A stretch of DNA of 64,000 nt from the NCBI RefSeq assembly GCF_002197755.1, contig NZ_NHOT01000003.1, forward strand, positions 744,001 to 808,000, written 5' to 3'. This DNA comes from Pedobacter sp. AJM. Lineage in GTDB: Bacteria > Bacteroidota > Bacteroidia > Sphingobacteriales > Sphingobacteriaceae. Below are positions 17,837-27,391 of the stretch, one piece after another (position 1 is the first letter of the stretch; every line of letters starts with the position of its first letter). Both the position numbers and the translations under genes were made by a program. The notes beneath the pieces were generated by a model, which did no database searches, had not been told where the DNA came from, and worked only from the letters and a program-made list of their open reading frames with translations.

Positions 17837-20800
17837 ATGAAAAAAAAATACTTATTAATTCCGCTACTTTTGGCAGGAAGTTTTAGCTCGTATGCACAGG
17901 TTAGTGCCGTCCAAAACCTCAATAAAAACTATCAAACCGGCTTAGAATTATTAGATAAAGAAAAATATACTGCTGCGGCACAACAGTTTAAGCTGGTAGA
18001 ACAGCATCTTTATAAACCCTCTACCCAGACAGAGAGTAATGCCGAATTATCCCTGTTAAAAGAGAATGCAAAATTTTATGCTGCAGTTTGTGCACTTGAA
18101 TTAACGAATAGCGATGCAGAAAGCTTGTTTCAGGCATTTATACGCGATTATCCACTCAATCCAAATACCAAACTGGCCTACTTTTACGTGGGTAAAACTT
18201 ATTTCGGACAAAAAAACTATCAAAAAGCTTTAGAATGGTTTGAAAAAACTGATCCCTCAACGCTTTCTGCCAAACAGAGAAACGAATACCAGTTTAAGCA
18301 GGGTTATTCTTATTTCGAGTTAAAACAATATGATAAGGCCGAACCTTTGTTTGAGCAGGTGAAAAAAGAGGAAGGCGATTTCCAGGAAAGTGCCACCTAT
18401 TATTTCGCCTACATCAATTACCTGAACAAGGAATACAAAACGGCATTGGCCAACTTCGAAAAGTTAAAGGGCTCTCCAACTTATGAAGCGAGTTATCCTT
18501 ATTACATCACTTCGATGTATTATTTGGATGAACGCTATGATGATGTGATCAGCTATGCGCTAGAATCGATTCAAAAAACGAAGCAACAGTTCGAACCGGA
18601 AATGCTGAGCCTGGTTGCCGCTTCTTATTTCGCAAAATCAGACTTTAAAAATACTGAAAAATATTTCGCTGAATTTTATGCGAAAGACAAAAACGACACC
18701 AAAAACAATCTTTTTATTTATCAGTATGGTTATTCCCTGTTGCAAAATAAAAAATATAAAGAATCTGTAGCGGTACTCGAGAAATTAAATTCGGACGATG
18801 TTTACCTTCAAAACGGAATGCATACTTTGGGTAAAGCCTTTATCCAGTTGGGCAATAAACAAAAAGCACAAAGCGCATTCTTTAGGGCATCCCGTTTAGA
18901 TTTCGACAAAGGCATACAGGAAGAGGCCTGGTTGAGTTATGCGAAACTGAGTTACGAATTAGATTTCCACCAACAAGCTTTAGAGGCTACACAAGGATTT
19001 CTAAAGGCTTTCCCTAAATCGCGTAAAATAAATGAGGCTAAAACCTTATTGGGTGAAGTTTTATTAACCACCAAAAACTATCAGGCGGCGGTAGATATTT
19101 TAGAACCTATTCCGGATAAAACATTAGAAGCTAAAGAAGCCTATCAGAAAGTAACCTATTTCCGTGGTTTAGAATTTTATAATGAGCGTGCCTTTCCAAA
19201 TGCATTATCGATGTTCCTTCGTTCGGATAAATATCCTGAAGATAACGAAATTTATGCATTGAACACGTATTGGAAAGCAGAGTCGATGTATGAATTACGC
19301 AAGTTCGGTGAAGCAGTATCTACGTTCGAAAAATTCCTTAAACTGCCTGGCGCCGACAAAACCGGTGTTTATAACTTCGCAAATTATGCTTTAGCCTATG
19401 CTGCTTTTGAAGATGAAAAGTATAGCAAGGCCGCTAATTATTTCGAGAAGTTTTTAGCTGGAAGTGATAAAGATCAAAAAACAATTGATGATGCCACGAT
19501 CCGTTTAGCCGATTCATACTTCGTGAATAAGAGTTACGGTCAGGCGATGACAAATTATAACAAAATCATCAACAGACATACTTCTTCTGAAGATTATGCC
19601 ACCTTCCAGAAAGGAATGATCCAGGGATTGGAAACGCAGTACGATGCAAAAATTGCCACCATGCAAAGCTTGTTATCGCAGTTTCCAAATTCGAACTATG
19701 CTGATGATGCGGGTTTTGAAACGGCTTATACCTATTTTAACAAAGGTGATTTTGATAAATCTAAATCTGATTTAGTGGCTTTAGTAGCCAAATACCCGCG
19801 AAGCAGCTACGTACCAAAAGCTTTGGTAACGATTGGTTTGGTTCAATATAACCAGGATCAGGATGATGCGGCTTTAGAATCCTTTAAAAAGGTAGTGACA
19901 GAATATCCTGCCGTAGATGAATCCAAACAGGCGATGGAATCCATCAAAAATATTTATGTAGACCGTGGCGATGCAAATGGATTCATCAACTATGCAAACA
20001 CCACTCCACTTGGAAATTATTCTAACACAGAGCAAGACAACATCATTTTTGCCGCAGCAAACAACCTTTACTTAAAGGGCGATGCCAATGGTGCTTTTCA
20101 AGCCGTAAACGCCTACTTTGATAAATTCCCAAAAGCCATTCATACTAAGGAAGCCAAATTCATCAGGGCAGAATCTTTAGTAAAATTGAATCGTCCGGAT
20201 GAGGCCATTGCAGATTATGAATTTATTTTGAACGACTGGACGAGCGATTATACCGAACGTTCGCTCGTGAGCATTTCCCAGTTGTTCCTGAATCAGAAAA
20301 AATATAACGAAGCCATTGTTTATTTAAAACGTTTAGAAACCACCACTGATTACAAATCTCACTATGGTTTCGCCATCAACAACCTGTTAAAGGCTTACAC
20401 GGCCCTGAACATGCCAGATGACATGATTAAATATGCACAGCTGACGAAAGAATCGGAAAAAGCTTCAGAAGAAGAAAAAAACAGTTCTGGTTTATTCTCT
20501 GGTAAAGCTTATTTACTGAAAGGTGATACTACCGCTGCGGTAAAAGAATTTAAAAATGTAGTGGCTAAAACCAAAACCATTGCTGCAGCAGAGGCAAAAT
20601 ACAATCTTGCGCTGGTAGAATATAACAAAGGCGATTACAAAACATCTTCGAAAACCTGTTTCGACCTGGTTAACAATATGGCATCTTATGATTATTGGGT
20701 AGCGAAAGCATTTATCCTGTTATCAGATAATTATGTTGCATTGAAAGATAACTTGCAGGCAAAAAGTACGCTTTTAAGTATCATTGATAATTACGAAGGC

Positions 20801-20860
20801 AAGGATGATATCATCCCAACAGCCAAAGAGAAACTAGAAAAACTAAACCAGAAGAAGTAA
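17837..20860 (+). CDS. large periplasmic TPR protein
   Basis: 1007-aa exported protein made almost entirely of tetratricopeptide repeats after a signal peptide (residues 1-21, ends SSYAQ). Examples of helix pairs are FQAFIRDYPLNPNTKLAYFY, YQKALEWFEKTDP and FKKVVTEYPAVDES, spaced 34-40 residues over the whole length. Such proteins act as scaffolds in the periplasm or at the inner face of the outer membrane; no enzymatic motif is visible. It is followed after 1 bp by an outer-membrane barrel gene, and the pair is almost certainly co-transcribed and functionally linked. The precise role is unknown. Confidence 0.85.
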   Translation: MKKKYLLIPLLLAGSFSSYAQVSAVQNLNKNYQTGLELLDKEKYTAAAQQFKLVEQHLYKPSTQTESNAELSLLKENAKFYAAVCALELTNSDAESLFQAFIRDYPLNPNTKLAYFYVGKTYFGQKNYQKALEWFEKTDPSTLSAKQRNEYQFKQGYSYFELKQYDKAEPLFEQVKKEEGDFQESATYYFAYINYLNKEYKTALANFEKLKGSPTYEASYPYYITSMYYLDERYDDVISYALESIQKTKQQFEPEMLSLVAASYFAKSDFKNTEKYFAEFYAKDKNDTKNNLFIYQYGYSLLQNKKYKESVAVLEKLNSDDVYLQNGMHTLGKAFIQLGNKQKAQSAFFRASRLDFDKGIQEEAWLSYAKLSYELDFHQQALEATQGFLKAFPKSRKINEAKTLLGEVLLTTKNYQAAVDILEPIPDKTLEAKEAYQKVTYFRGLEFYNERAFPNALSMFLRSDKYPEDNEIYALNTYWKAESMYELRKFGEAVSTFEKFLKLPGADKTGVYNFANYALAYAAFEDEKYSKAANYFEKFLAGSDKDQKTIDDATIRLADSYFVNKSYGQAMTNYNKIINRHTSSEDYATFQKGMIQGLETQYDAKIATMQSLLSQFPNSNYADDAGFETAYTYFNKGDFDKSKSDLVALVAKYPRSSYVPKALVTIGLVQYNQDQDDAALESFKKVVTEYPAVDESKQAMESIKNIYVDRGDANGFINYANTTPLGNYSNTEQDNIIFAAANNLYLKGDANGAFQAVNAYFDKFPKAIHTKEAKFIRAESLVKLNRPDEAIADYEFILNDWTSDYTERSLVSISQLFLNQKKYNEAIVYLKRLETTTDYKSHYGFAINNLLKAYTALNMPDDMIKYAQLTKESEKASEEEKNSSGLFSGKAYLLKGDTTAAVKEFKNVVAKTKTIAAAEAKYNLALVEYNKGDYKTSSKTCFDLVNNMASYDYWVAKAFILLSDNYVALKDNLQAKSTLLSIIDNYEGKDDIIPTAKEKLEKLNQKK

Positions 20861-20861
20861 G

Positions 20862-22562
20862 ATGATGAAGTCAATTAAATATATATATAGTTCACTGTTT
20901 TTTATAGCTGCCGGATTAATGACTGTGCAGGCGCAGGAAAAAAAGACAGAGGAAAAAGCAGTGGTTAATGAAGAGATTGAAGTAGTTCGTCCGTACAAGC
21001 CTATCTTGGCAGAAGCAGTAAAACTGAGAAGGAGTCCGAACCTGGATGACGTAAAAATCTATAAGGCAAAACTGAATTACAGCATTACTGACAGAAAGCT
21101 GGAAATTAACAGCGATATCCAAAAATTACAGGCACAAGCTGTAGCGGATGAAAAAGAAAGTATCTTAATTAATAATTATGTTAAAGGTGGTATAGGTAAC
21201 CTGGGTACCATTTTTGGCGAAGCTTATTTTAACAATGGAAAAGATGAAGGTTTGCAGTTTGGTGGTTATTTCAAACACTTTAGTCAGGAAGGGAAACTAA
21301 ACAAACAAAACAGCAGCGACCAGCAATTGAGTGTTTTCGGTCGCAGCATTTTAGATCAGCACACCGTAAGTGGTCGCATTAATGTTCAGCGTCATGGAAC
21401 AAATTTTTACGGAATTGATACCGACAGACCAACCTTTAATACAGACCCTCAGAAACAGGCATTAACATTTGTGGAACTGGAGGGTGAGTTGGTAAAAAAC
21501 TTTACTGAAGATCCGGATGCTTTAAGTTATGCGCTGAAAGCCAATGGTTATATCTGGTCGGATAAATTTGAAGCAAAAGAAAACTATTTAACCTTAAACG
21601 GTTATCTAAACAAAAGAATCAGTTCTTTTAACTTAGGTTTGGCTGCGTCTACAGAATTTGGAAATACTAAAGATGCTTTGACCAGTGTTGGTAACAACTT
21701 ACTTCGTTTAAATCCATACATCCGCTTGCAGGTTAAGGGGGCAAAAGTAACCGCTGGGGTAAACTTCGTTCAGGAGTTTGGTGCTTTCAGCAGCACAAGG
21801 ATCTTCCCTGCTGTTACAGCTGATTTCACTTTAATTCCGGATTATTTACAAGTTTTTGGGGAAGTAAAAGGTGATGTGAACAGAAACTCTTTAAGAGGTT
21901 TTACAGAAGAAAACCCATGGTTAAATAGTAATATCCTGATTAAAAACACGGTTGAAAAATTGAGTTTCAGTGCAGGGATTAAAGGAACTGGCGGCCCAGG
22001 CTTTGGTTATAAAGCAAGAGTATATGTTAAACAATTTGATGACATGCCGTTGTTCATTAACAACTTTGATAACCTGAACAAATTTGACGTGATCTACGAT
22101 TTCGGCAAAACCAAGTTAACGGGTATTGAAGGGGAGCTTTCGGTACAGGTAAGTGATGCTTTAAAATGGACTGGAAAGTTAAATGTTGACGATTGGAAAC
22201 CTGCTCAGGAAACTTACTCATGGTTTAAGCCAGGACTAAAGGTTAGTTCGAACTTCCTTTATACTTACAATAAAAAATTAAGTTTCAACGCTGCTGTAGT
22301 AATTCAGGATGATGTGAAAGCAAAAGTAAACGTACAAACTCCGGTAAATCCTTTGCAATATTTGGTACCGAATACCGGGATCGAACGTATCGAAACAGTT
22401 AAAGGTTTCGTTGATTTAGGTATTGGTGCAGATTATAGAATCAATAATAAATTCTCTGTTTTTGCAAAGGCTAATAACCTTTTAAATAGTAAGTATAACA
22501 GATTTTTGTATTACCAGGTAAACGGTTTAAACATTTTCGGCGGATTGACTTATTCGTTTTAA
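20862..22562 (+). CDS. outer-membrane beta-barrel protein (TonB-dependent receptor-like, no plug)
   Basis: 566-aa protein with a signal peptide (ends MTVQAQ), a short conserved-looking segment EEIEVVRPYKPILAEAVKLR, then a long run of amphipathic strands ending in the aromatic terminal strand FGGLTYSF. The length and the missing plug separate it from true TonB-dependent receptors; the last 100 residues (FVDLGIGADYRINNKFSVFA) look like the receptor C-terminal barrel. It is coupled to the upstream TPR gene with one intervening base. Transport or assembly of an envelope component is plausible but not shown. A strong terminator follows. Confidence 0.8.
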   Translation: MMKSIKYIYSSLFFIAAGLMTVQAQEKKTEEKAVVNEEIEVVRPYKPILAEAVKLRRSPNLDDVKIYKAKLNYSITDRKLEINSDIQKLQAQAVADEKESILINNYVKGGIGNLGTIFGEAYFNNGKDEGLQFGGYFKHFSQEGKLNKQNSSDQQLSVFGRSILDQHTVSGRINVQRHGTNFYGIDTDRPTFNTDPQKQALTFVELEGELVKNFTEDPDALSYALKANGYIWSDKFEAKENYLTLNGYLNKRISSFNLGLAASTEFGNTKDALTSVGNNLLRLNPYIRLQVKGAKVTAGVNFVQEFGAFSSTRIFPAVTADFTLIPDYLQVFGEVKGDVNRNSLRGFTEENPWLNSNILIKNTVEKLSFSAGIKGTGGPGFGYKARVYVKQFDDMPLFINNFDNLNKFDVIYDFGKTKLTGIEGELSVQVSDALKWTGKLNVDDWKPAQETYSWFKPGLKVSSNFLYTYNKKLSFNAAVVIQDDVKAKVNVQTPVNPLQYLVPNTGIERIETVKGFVDLGIGADYRINNKFSVFAKANNLLNSKYNRFLYYQVNGLNIFGGLTYSF

Positions 22563-22583
22563 ATAAGCGTTAAAATTTATCAA

Positions 22584-22616
22584 AAAGCGGCAGTATCATG
22601 GTACTGCCGCTTTTTT
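22584..22616 (+). terminator. terminator of the TPR-barrel operon
   Basis: AAAGCGGCAGTA (22584-22595) and TACTGCCGCTTT, with a 6-nt loop and T-tract. It can also act toward the minus-strand SusD gene ending at 22654. Confidence 0.9.
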
Positions 22617-22653
22617 ATTTTAGCTGTATCCTGACAAAAGACGAGAATGATTT

Positions 22654-24255
22654 TTAACGATCCCACCAAACCCTCGAAGTCAGTACATCTCCGCCTGGCA
22701 TCCTACTTACGGCATCTCTGTAATTTTGTGGATTATTCAGAATCTCTGTTGAGAGGTAGATCATTCGCCTCGGAATAGTAGCATTCGTTACGTTTCCTCT
22801 ATAGTTCACCGGAACCAGCTTAGGACAATCACTCCGCTTCCAGTTTAACCAGGCTTCAATAAAATTAAAGTTAGTGCCCGTAGCAATCCAGTATTGTGTA
22901 TTTATATTATTTAGTGACGCTTCTGCACTGCTTTCATCAAGGAAATTTTGGCTAACGAAATGGTTAATACTGGTTGCATTTACTGTAGCTAATGGATCTA
23001 ATTGAGCAAGAGACTGGATAGCACCCGCTAGTCCATTGGCATAGTGAATTGGTGCAGTTCCTTCAATATTCCATCCCCTTACTTTAGCTTCTGCCAATAG
23101 AAACTCAGTTTCTGCGTAGCTTAATATAAAAATTGGTCCGCCGAGTTTGAGGTATACATTGGTGCGTGGCCTGGAATATTTTCCAAGCGGAGCAAAATCA
23201 CTTCCACTCCCTGTACCGCCGGGATAATCTGGAGCCTGACTGATATCCGTAGCCCCGCCTTGTAAATCATATCCATTCGGAAGCCCCAGCTGAACACTTG
23301 CGTCAGTATTTCCGGTGAGGTTTTGATCTGCACTTTTTGCCAGTCCATCATTAGGCACTTCTCCTATTACGCCGAGCCTGGGGTCATTCGTCTTGCGGAG
23401 CTGATCAATCAATGTTTTGCTCCATCGCACTTCGAGATAATCTGAATAAGTTCTGAGTGCAAGTGAACTTCCATTCTGGCTCTCAAAAGAAGAAGCATCA
23501 GTAATTAAAATTGCATTATCACTAATGTTAGCAAAGGTTTTACCCGCTGCCTTTTCAGCCCAGACTTTCGCCTTTTCCGGATTTACTTTTGTTAATCTCA
23601 TGGCAATACGGAGCATTAAAGAATAACCAAACTTTCTCCATTTATTGATATCGCCTTTGTAAAAAAGATCGGCAGTGGGTCCGGGTTTATTCGAATCAAG
23701 CTGAGCTGTTGCAGTTTCGAGATCATTCAGCATCTGGCTATAAATAGCTTCCTGCCGATCATAAACCGGAAATTTGATTCCTTCGATCGCTTTTGCCGCT
23801 TGCGTGTAGGGTACATCTCCGTAGGTATCAGTAATTCGTTGTAAAATCAATACAAACATGATATCGCCAATTGCTATTAAATTTTGATTGGCGCCCGGGT
23901 TTTTCAATTTCGCCAGTCGCTGCATCTCCCGGATATAGGAGGCATCTTTATAACCTTCGTCAAAAATCCTACCCTGATAATCGGTAAAACTGCCGACATT
24001 TATGTATTTATCGCCGTTGTTATAATAATTGTAAGTAGAAGCAAACAGTTGCATCATCGTACTTTGATACAACAGCTGGTAATAACCGAGATTGGCATAT
24101 TTCAACTGCGCCTGCGAGAGTAAATTGTTAGGATCGAAATTCTCTTCGGTAAGTTTGGTTGGGTCAGTATTTATCTTATCCAGTTTCGACTTTGAACAAC
24201 CATTTATTAAAACGAGAAATGAAATTCCTATTGCACCTATCCTTTTCCAATTCAT
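22654..24255 (-). CDS. SusD/RagB-family outer-membrane lipoprotein (SusD-like_2 type)
   Basis: Surface lipoprotein that forms the lid on its SusC partner and captures substrate. The signal sequence ends in a lipobox with Cys20 (VLINGCSKSK), followed by the typical start KINTDPTKLTEENFDP. The body has SusD helices (YANLGYYQLLYQSTMMQLF) and the C-terminal region FIEAWLNWKRSD...PRRMIYLSTE. It starts 3 bp after the SusC gene and is the last gene of the sigma-FecR-SusC-SusD unit. The ligand is not predictable; no glycoside hydrolase is adjacent, so peptide or other substrates are as likely as glycans. Confidence 0.93.
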   Translation of the reverse strand: MNWKRIGAIGISFLVLINGCSKSKLDKINTDPTKLTEENFDPNNLLSQAQLKYANLGYYQLLYQSTMMQLFASTYNYYNNGDKYINVGSFTDYQGRIFDEGYKDASYIREMQRLAKLKNPGANQNLIAIGDIMFVLILQRITDTYGDVPYTQAAKAIEGIKFPVYDRQEAIYSQMLNDLETATAQLDSNKPGPTADLFYKGDINKWRKFGYSLMLRIAMRLTKVNPEKAKVWAEKAAGKTFANISDNAILITDASSFESQNGSSLALRTYSDYLEVRWSKTLIDQLRKTNDPRLGVIGEVPNDGLAKSADQNLTGNTDASVQLGLPNGYDLQGGATDISQAPDYPGGTGSGSDFAPLGKYSRPRTNVYLKLGGPIFILSYAETEFLLAEAKVRGWNIEGTAPIHYANGLAGAIQSLAQLDPLATVNATSINHFVSQNFLDESSAEASLNNINTQYWIATGTNFNFIEAWLNWKRSDCPKLVPVNYRGNVTNATIPRRMIYLSTEILNNPQNYRDAVSRMPGGDVLTSRVWWDR

Positions 24256-24258
24256 GGT

Positions 24259-27200
24259 TTATCTGAATTTAAAGTTAAAATTGATTCCAAAAGTCCGGGT
24301 GGCGGGTAGTGAAGCCCCCTCTATTCCTGCATAACCAAGTGTTGGCGAAAACTGTGATTCAGGATCAACATTATCACTGTATTTAAGCAAGGTAAATATA
24401 TTTCGTGCAACCAAATCTATGTTGACACTGCTAAAAGGAGTATTTTTGAGAAATTGATTCGTAAAAGCATAACCCAACGTGGCCTGACGGAGTTTTATGA
24501 AACTGCCATTGAGTACTGATAATGCCGAAACATTCGTAGCCAGTTCGGGATAGTAAGCGTAGGCCGGAACATTTACCGTATTCCTTTGGCCACTTTCGGT
24601 TACCCCATCTGCAATAATACCGGTTTCCCGACCCACGAGTGTTGCTTTATTAAGTCCTTGTACATAACTGTAATATGCTGTTGCAGATAAAATTTTATTG
24701 CCGAAACGATAGTCGATTAAAAATGACAGATTAAACTGTTTGTAAGTGATGCTATTGGTGATTCCTCCGTATAAAGTGGGCATGGTACCACCCATCGGGA
24801 TAAAAATACCCCGCTTCGGAATCCCGTCTGATCCGATGATAACATTTCCACTGGGATCGCGGAGGTAATCGTAAGCCATAATCTGCGTAATTGGTTTACC
24901 AACAACCAGTGCCGTATTGGCATTTAATGGCCTGTATGTTCCGGTGAGCGTATAATTGCTATTCCCATCTATAGAAAGCAACGTATTTTTCACCTTCGTC
25001 ATGTTCAGGTTAATCTGCCATTTACTATTAGTTGTTAAGAGGGGTGTATAACCGAGCGCCAGTTCAATTCCCCTGTTCCGGGTAGCACCAAGATTAACAT
25101 AAGCAGAGGTAAAACCTGTAGTTACAGATTGCTTAGCATTGATGATTTCGTTATGGGTAAGGCGGTTAAAATAGGTAAAATCAATATTAAAACGGCTATT
25201 AAAAAATTTGAGATCCAGACCAGCTTCTATTTCATTCAGGGTAAAAGGCTTCAGGTTGTAATTAGGCAGGTCGCCGGAAAAGCCGCCTATTGGCGTTCCA
25301 TTTACATGATGATCAATGTTGTAATAAATCTGCGTGGTATAAGGCATGATGGGTTCGCCACTGGTTTTGGCAAAATCTAATCTTAGTTTACCGAAATCCA
25401 GGCCTTTCCATTTCAGCAGATCTGAAAAGATGAAACTGCCTGATACACCGGGAACGAAAATTCCACGGTTATTGACTGGCAAGGTAGAATAGATATCATA
25501 ACGGCCGGTTACGGAGAAATTGAGAAAACGTAAGTAACTCAAATCTGCTGTGTAATAGGCCGATTCCGTGACAATCCTGGAAACATTGAACATCCTGGTA
25601 CTGCTGATTAGATTTTCCGGAACGTATAAATAAGGTGTGATAAATTGCGAGCCTTTCAACTGTTCGCCATTGCCCTTTCTTTCTCGGTAATTTGCACCCA
25701 GCGAGAGTTCAAGGCTCAATTGATCGCTCAGTTTTTTATTTGCGCTGAGTAAAACATCACTGTTAAATTCAGCAGTTTTGTTTTGATCGTAAGCATTGAT
25801 ACCACCTTGCCTGTTAATCGAAAATGCCGTTCCGGTAGGTAAAATACTCACCACTTTATCTTTACTTAAATCATAGCCAACCCGTCCCTGAAGCGACATC
25901 CAACTTGCCAGTTGATACCTCATCACAGCAGAAGTAATGTAGCGGTTTCGGTTGGCGTAATCGGCTTGCTTATTCATTAAAAAATAAGGGTTCGTTTTAT
26001 ATTCATCGGCATTCCATCGCCGCTCGAAACCGGTTTCTGAATCAAAACCAGGGGCGAGAATCGACTGATCCAGGCTGGTAGCTAAAGCTGAAATCCCATA
26101 GTTAGCATTTAAAGGTCCGTCGCTTAAATAACTTTTATTTTTATTCCGTTCATCAATATAATTTCCGGTCAGGCTTAATGAAAGCTTCTTGGTTAGTGCC
26201 AGACTTCCGTAAAAATTGATTGATTTTCGGTTGAGTGCACCATTGGTTAAAATGGAATTATAGTCTAAGTTAGAAACTGAAACCCGGTAATTATTGCTGG
26301 TATTTCTGCCCGTAAGTGAAAGGGTATTGGTAACTGCAGGTGCTGTTCGATAAAAAGTCTGGATGTTATTTTTCGCCGGATTATATGGCCGCATGGAACC
26401 ATCAACCTGCATGGTTAATTGTCCGTCCATGATTTCTCCCCAACTAAGCAAACCCGTGTTAATGGCATTATACAAATCTGAAGGACGTTTATTCTGCGCA
26501 CCCTGACCATACAAATATTGATAATCGGTGGAGTTCACCGGAACATCAAAAGCCAGATTTGCGTTATATTCCAATTTCGGATCGGCAGTTTCCCCACCAC
26601 TTTTAAGATTAATCAGGATTACACCATTTGCGGCCCTTGCACCATATAATGCCGAAGCGGCCGAACCCTTCAGAATCGTGATGGTTTCAATATCATCAGG
26701 ATTGATGTTGCTGATACCGTCGCCGTAATCGGCACCACCATATTCGTTGGCACTTCCCCTGATACTATTATCGATGGGTACACCGTTGATCACAAATAAA
26801 GGTGAGGCGGCAGTCATGCTCGAAACACCACGAATCAATACCCGCGCCGCAGATCCTGGTCCGCCATTTACACCAGTGATATTCAAGCCGGCAACCCTGC
26901 CCTGCAAAGCCATGATTAAATTGCTTTCTCTTGCTTTTGAAATGGATGATCCTTTGATAGTTGTTAAAGCATAGCCTACTTTTTCATTATCTTTTTCAAT
27001 CCCCAGAGCGGTAATTACAACTTCTTTCAATACACGACCGCTATCTGCTGGTAATTTCCCTTCAGCCGTTTTTCTGATTACAATTAAATTATTTGGCAAC
27101 AGCGAATAGGCATAACCGCTATTGCGCAGCAGTTGATCCACTACTTTGAGTGCTTCCTCTTTTTCTACTTTAACGGAAACCTGATGTTTCGGAATTTGCG

Positions 27201-27360
27201 CTTCACTGTAAGCGAAGTGATAAATGGTTTGTTGCGATATGGAGGTGATCACCTCCTCAAAATCTGCATTGTTAAAGTTGAGCGTAACCTTTGTTTGCGC
27301 AGCTGCATAAAACGGAAAAAGCATTCCGATAAATAATACGACTTTTTGCAGCAAACCCAT
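24259..27360 (-). CDS. SusC/RagA-family TonB-linked receptor with N-terminal STN signalling domain
   Basis: Outer-membrane TonB-dependent transporter of 1033 aa. A GTG at 27366 lies inside a -7 box, so ATG 27360 is chosen; the signal peptide ends YAAAQ. An STN domain (about 24-100, VTLNFNNADFEEVITSISQQ) is the part that signals to FecR. It is followed directly by the TonB-box/plug region (LKEVVITALGIEKDNEK, MALQGRVAGLNITG, VLIRGVSSMTAASPLFVINGV) and the barrel, ending FGINFNFKFR. The CarboxypepD_reg-like domain usual in SusC proteins is missing between STN and plug. With FecI and FecR upstream it forms a trans-envelope signalling system; the substrate is unknown. Confidence 0.93.
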   Translation of the reverse strand: MGLLQKVVLFIGMLFPFYAAAQTKVTLNFNNADFEEVITSISQQTIYHFAYSEAQIPKHQVSVKVEKEEALKVVDQLLRNSGYAYSLLPNNLIVIRKTAEGKLPADSGRVLKEVVITALGIEKDNEKVGYALTTIKGSSISKARESNLIMALQGRVAGLNITGVNGGPGSAARVLIRGVSSMTAASPLFVINGVPIDNSIRGSANEYGGADYGDGISNINPDDIETITILKGSAASALYGARAANGVILINLKSGGETADPKLEYNANLAFDVPVNSTDYQYLYGQGAQNKRPSDLYNAINTGLLSWGEIMDGQLTMQVDGSMRPYNPAKNNIQTFYRTAPAVTNTLSLTGRNTSNNYRVSVSNLDYNSILTNGALNRKSINFYGSLALTKKLSLSLTGNYIDERNKNKSYLSDGPLNANYGISALATSLDQSILAPGFDSETGFERRWNADEYKTNPYFLMNKQADYANRNRYITSAVMRYQLASWMSLQGRVGYDLSKDKVVSILPTGTAFSINRQGGINAYDQNKTAEFNSDVLLSANKKLSDQLSLELSLGANYRERKGNGEQLKGSQFITPYLYVPENLISSTRMFNVSRIVTESAYYTADLSYLRFLNFSVTGRYDIYSTLPVNNRGIFVPGVSGSFIFSDLLKWKGLDFGKLRLDFAKTSGEPIMPYTTQIYYNIDHHVNGTPIGGFSGDLPNYNLKPFTLNEIEAGLDLKFFNSRFNIDFTYFNRLTHNEIINAKQSVTTGFTSAYVNLGATRNRGIELALGYTPLLTTNSKWQINLNMTKVKNTLLSIDGNSNYTLTGTYRPLNANTALVVGKPITQIMAYDYLRDPSGNVIIGSDGIPKRGIFIPMGGTMPTLYGGITNSITYKQFNLSFLIDYRFGNKILSATAYYSYVQGLNKATLVGRETGIIADGVTESGQRNTVNVPAYAYYPELATNVSALSVLNGSFIKLRQATLGYAFTNQFLKNTPFSSVNIDLVARNIFTLLKYSDNVDPESQFSPTLGYAGIEGASLPATRTFGINFNFKFR

Positions 27361-27365
27361 GGCCA

Positions 27366-27373
27366 CAAATATA
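27366..27373 (-). promoter_or_regulatory. -7 promoter box of the STN-SusC gene
   Basis: Reads TATATTTG on the minus strand, 5 bp upstream of the ATG, in the short gap after fecR. Suggests SusC-SusD can be expressed apart from the sigma/FecR genes. Confidence 0.45.
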
Positions 27374-27391
27374 CGTGGCTAATGCTTTGTA

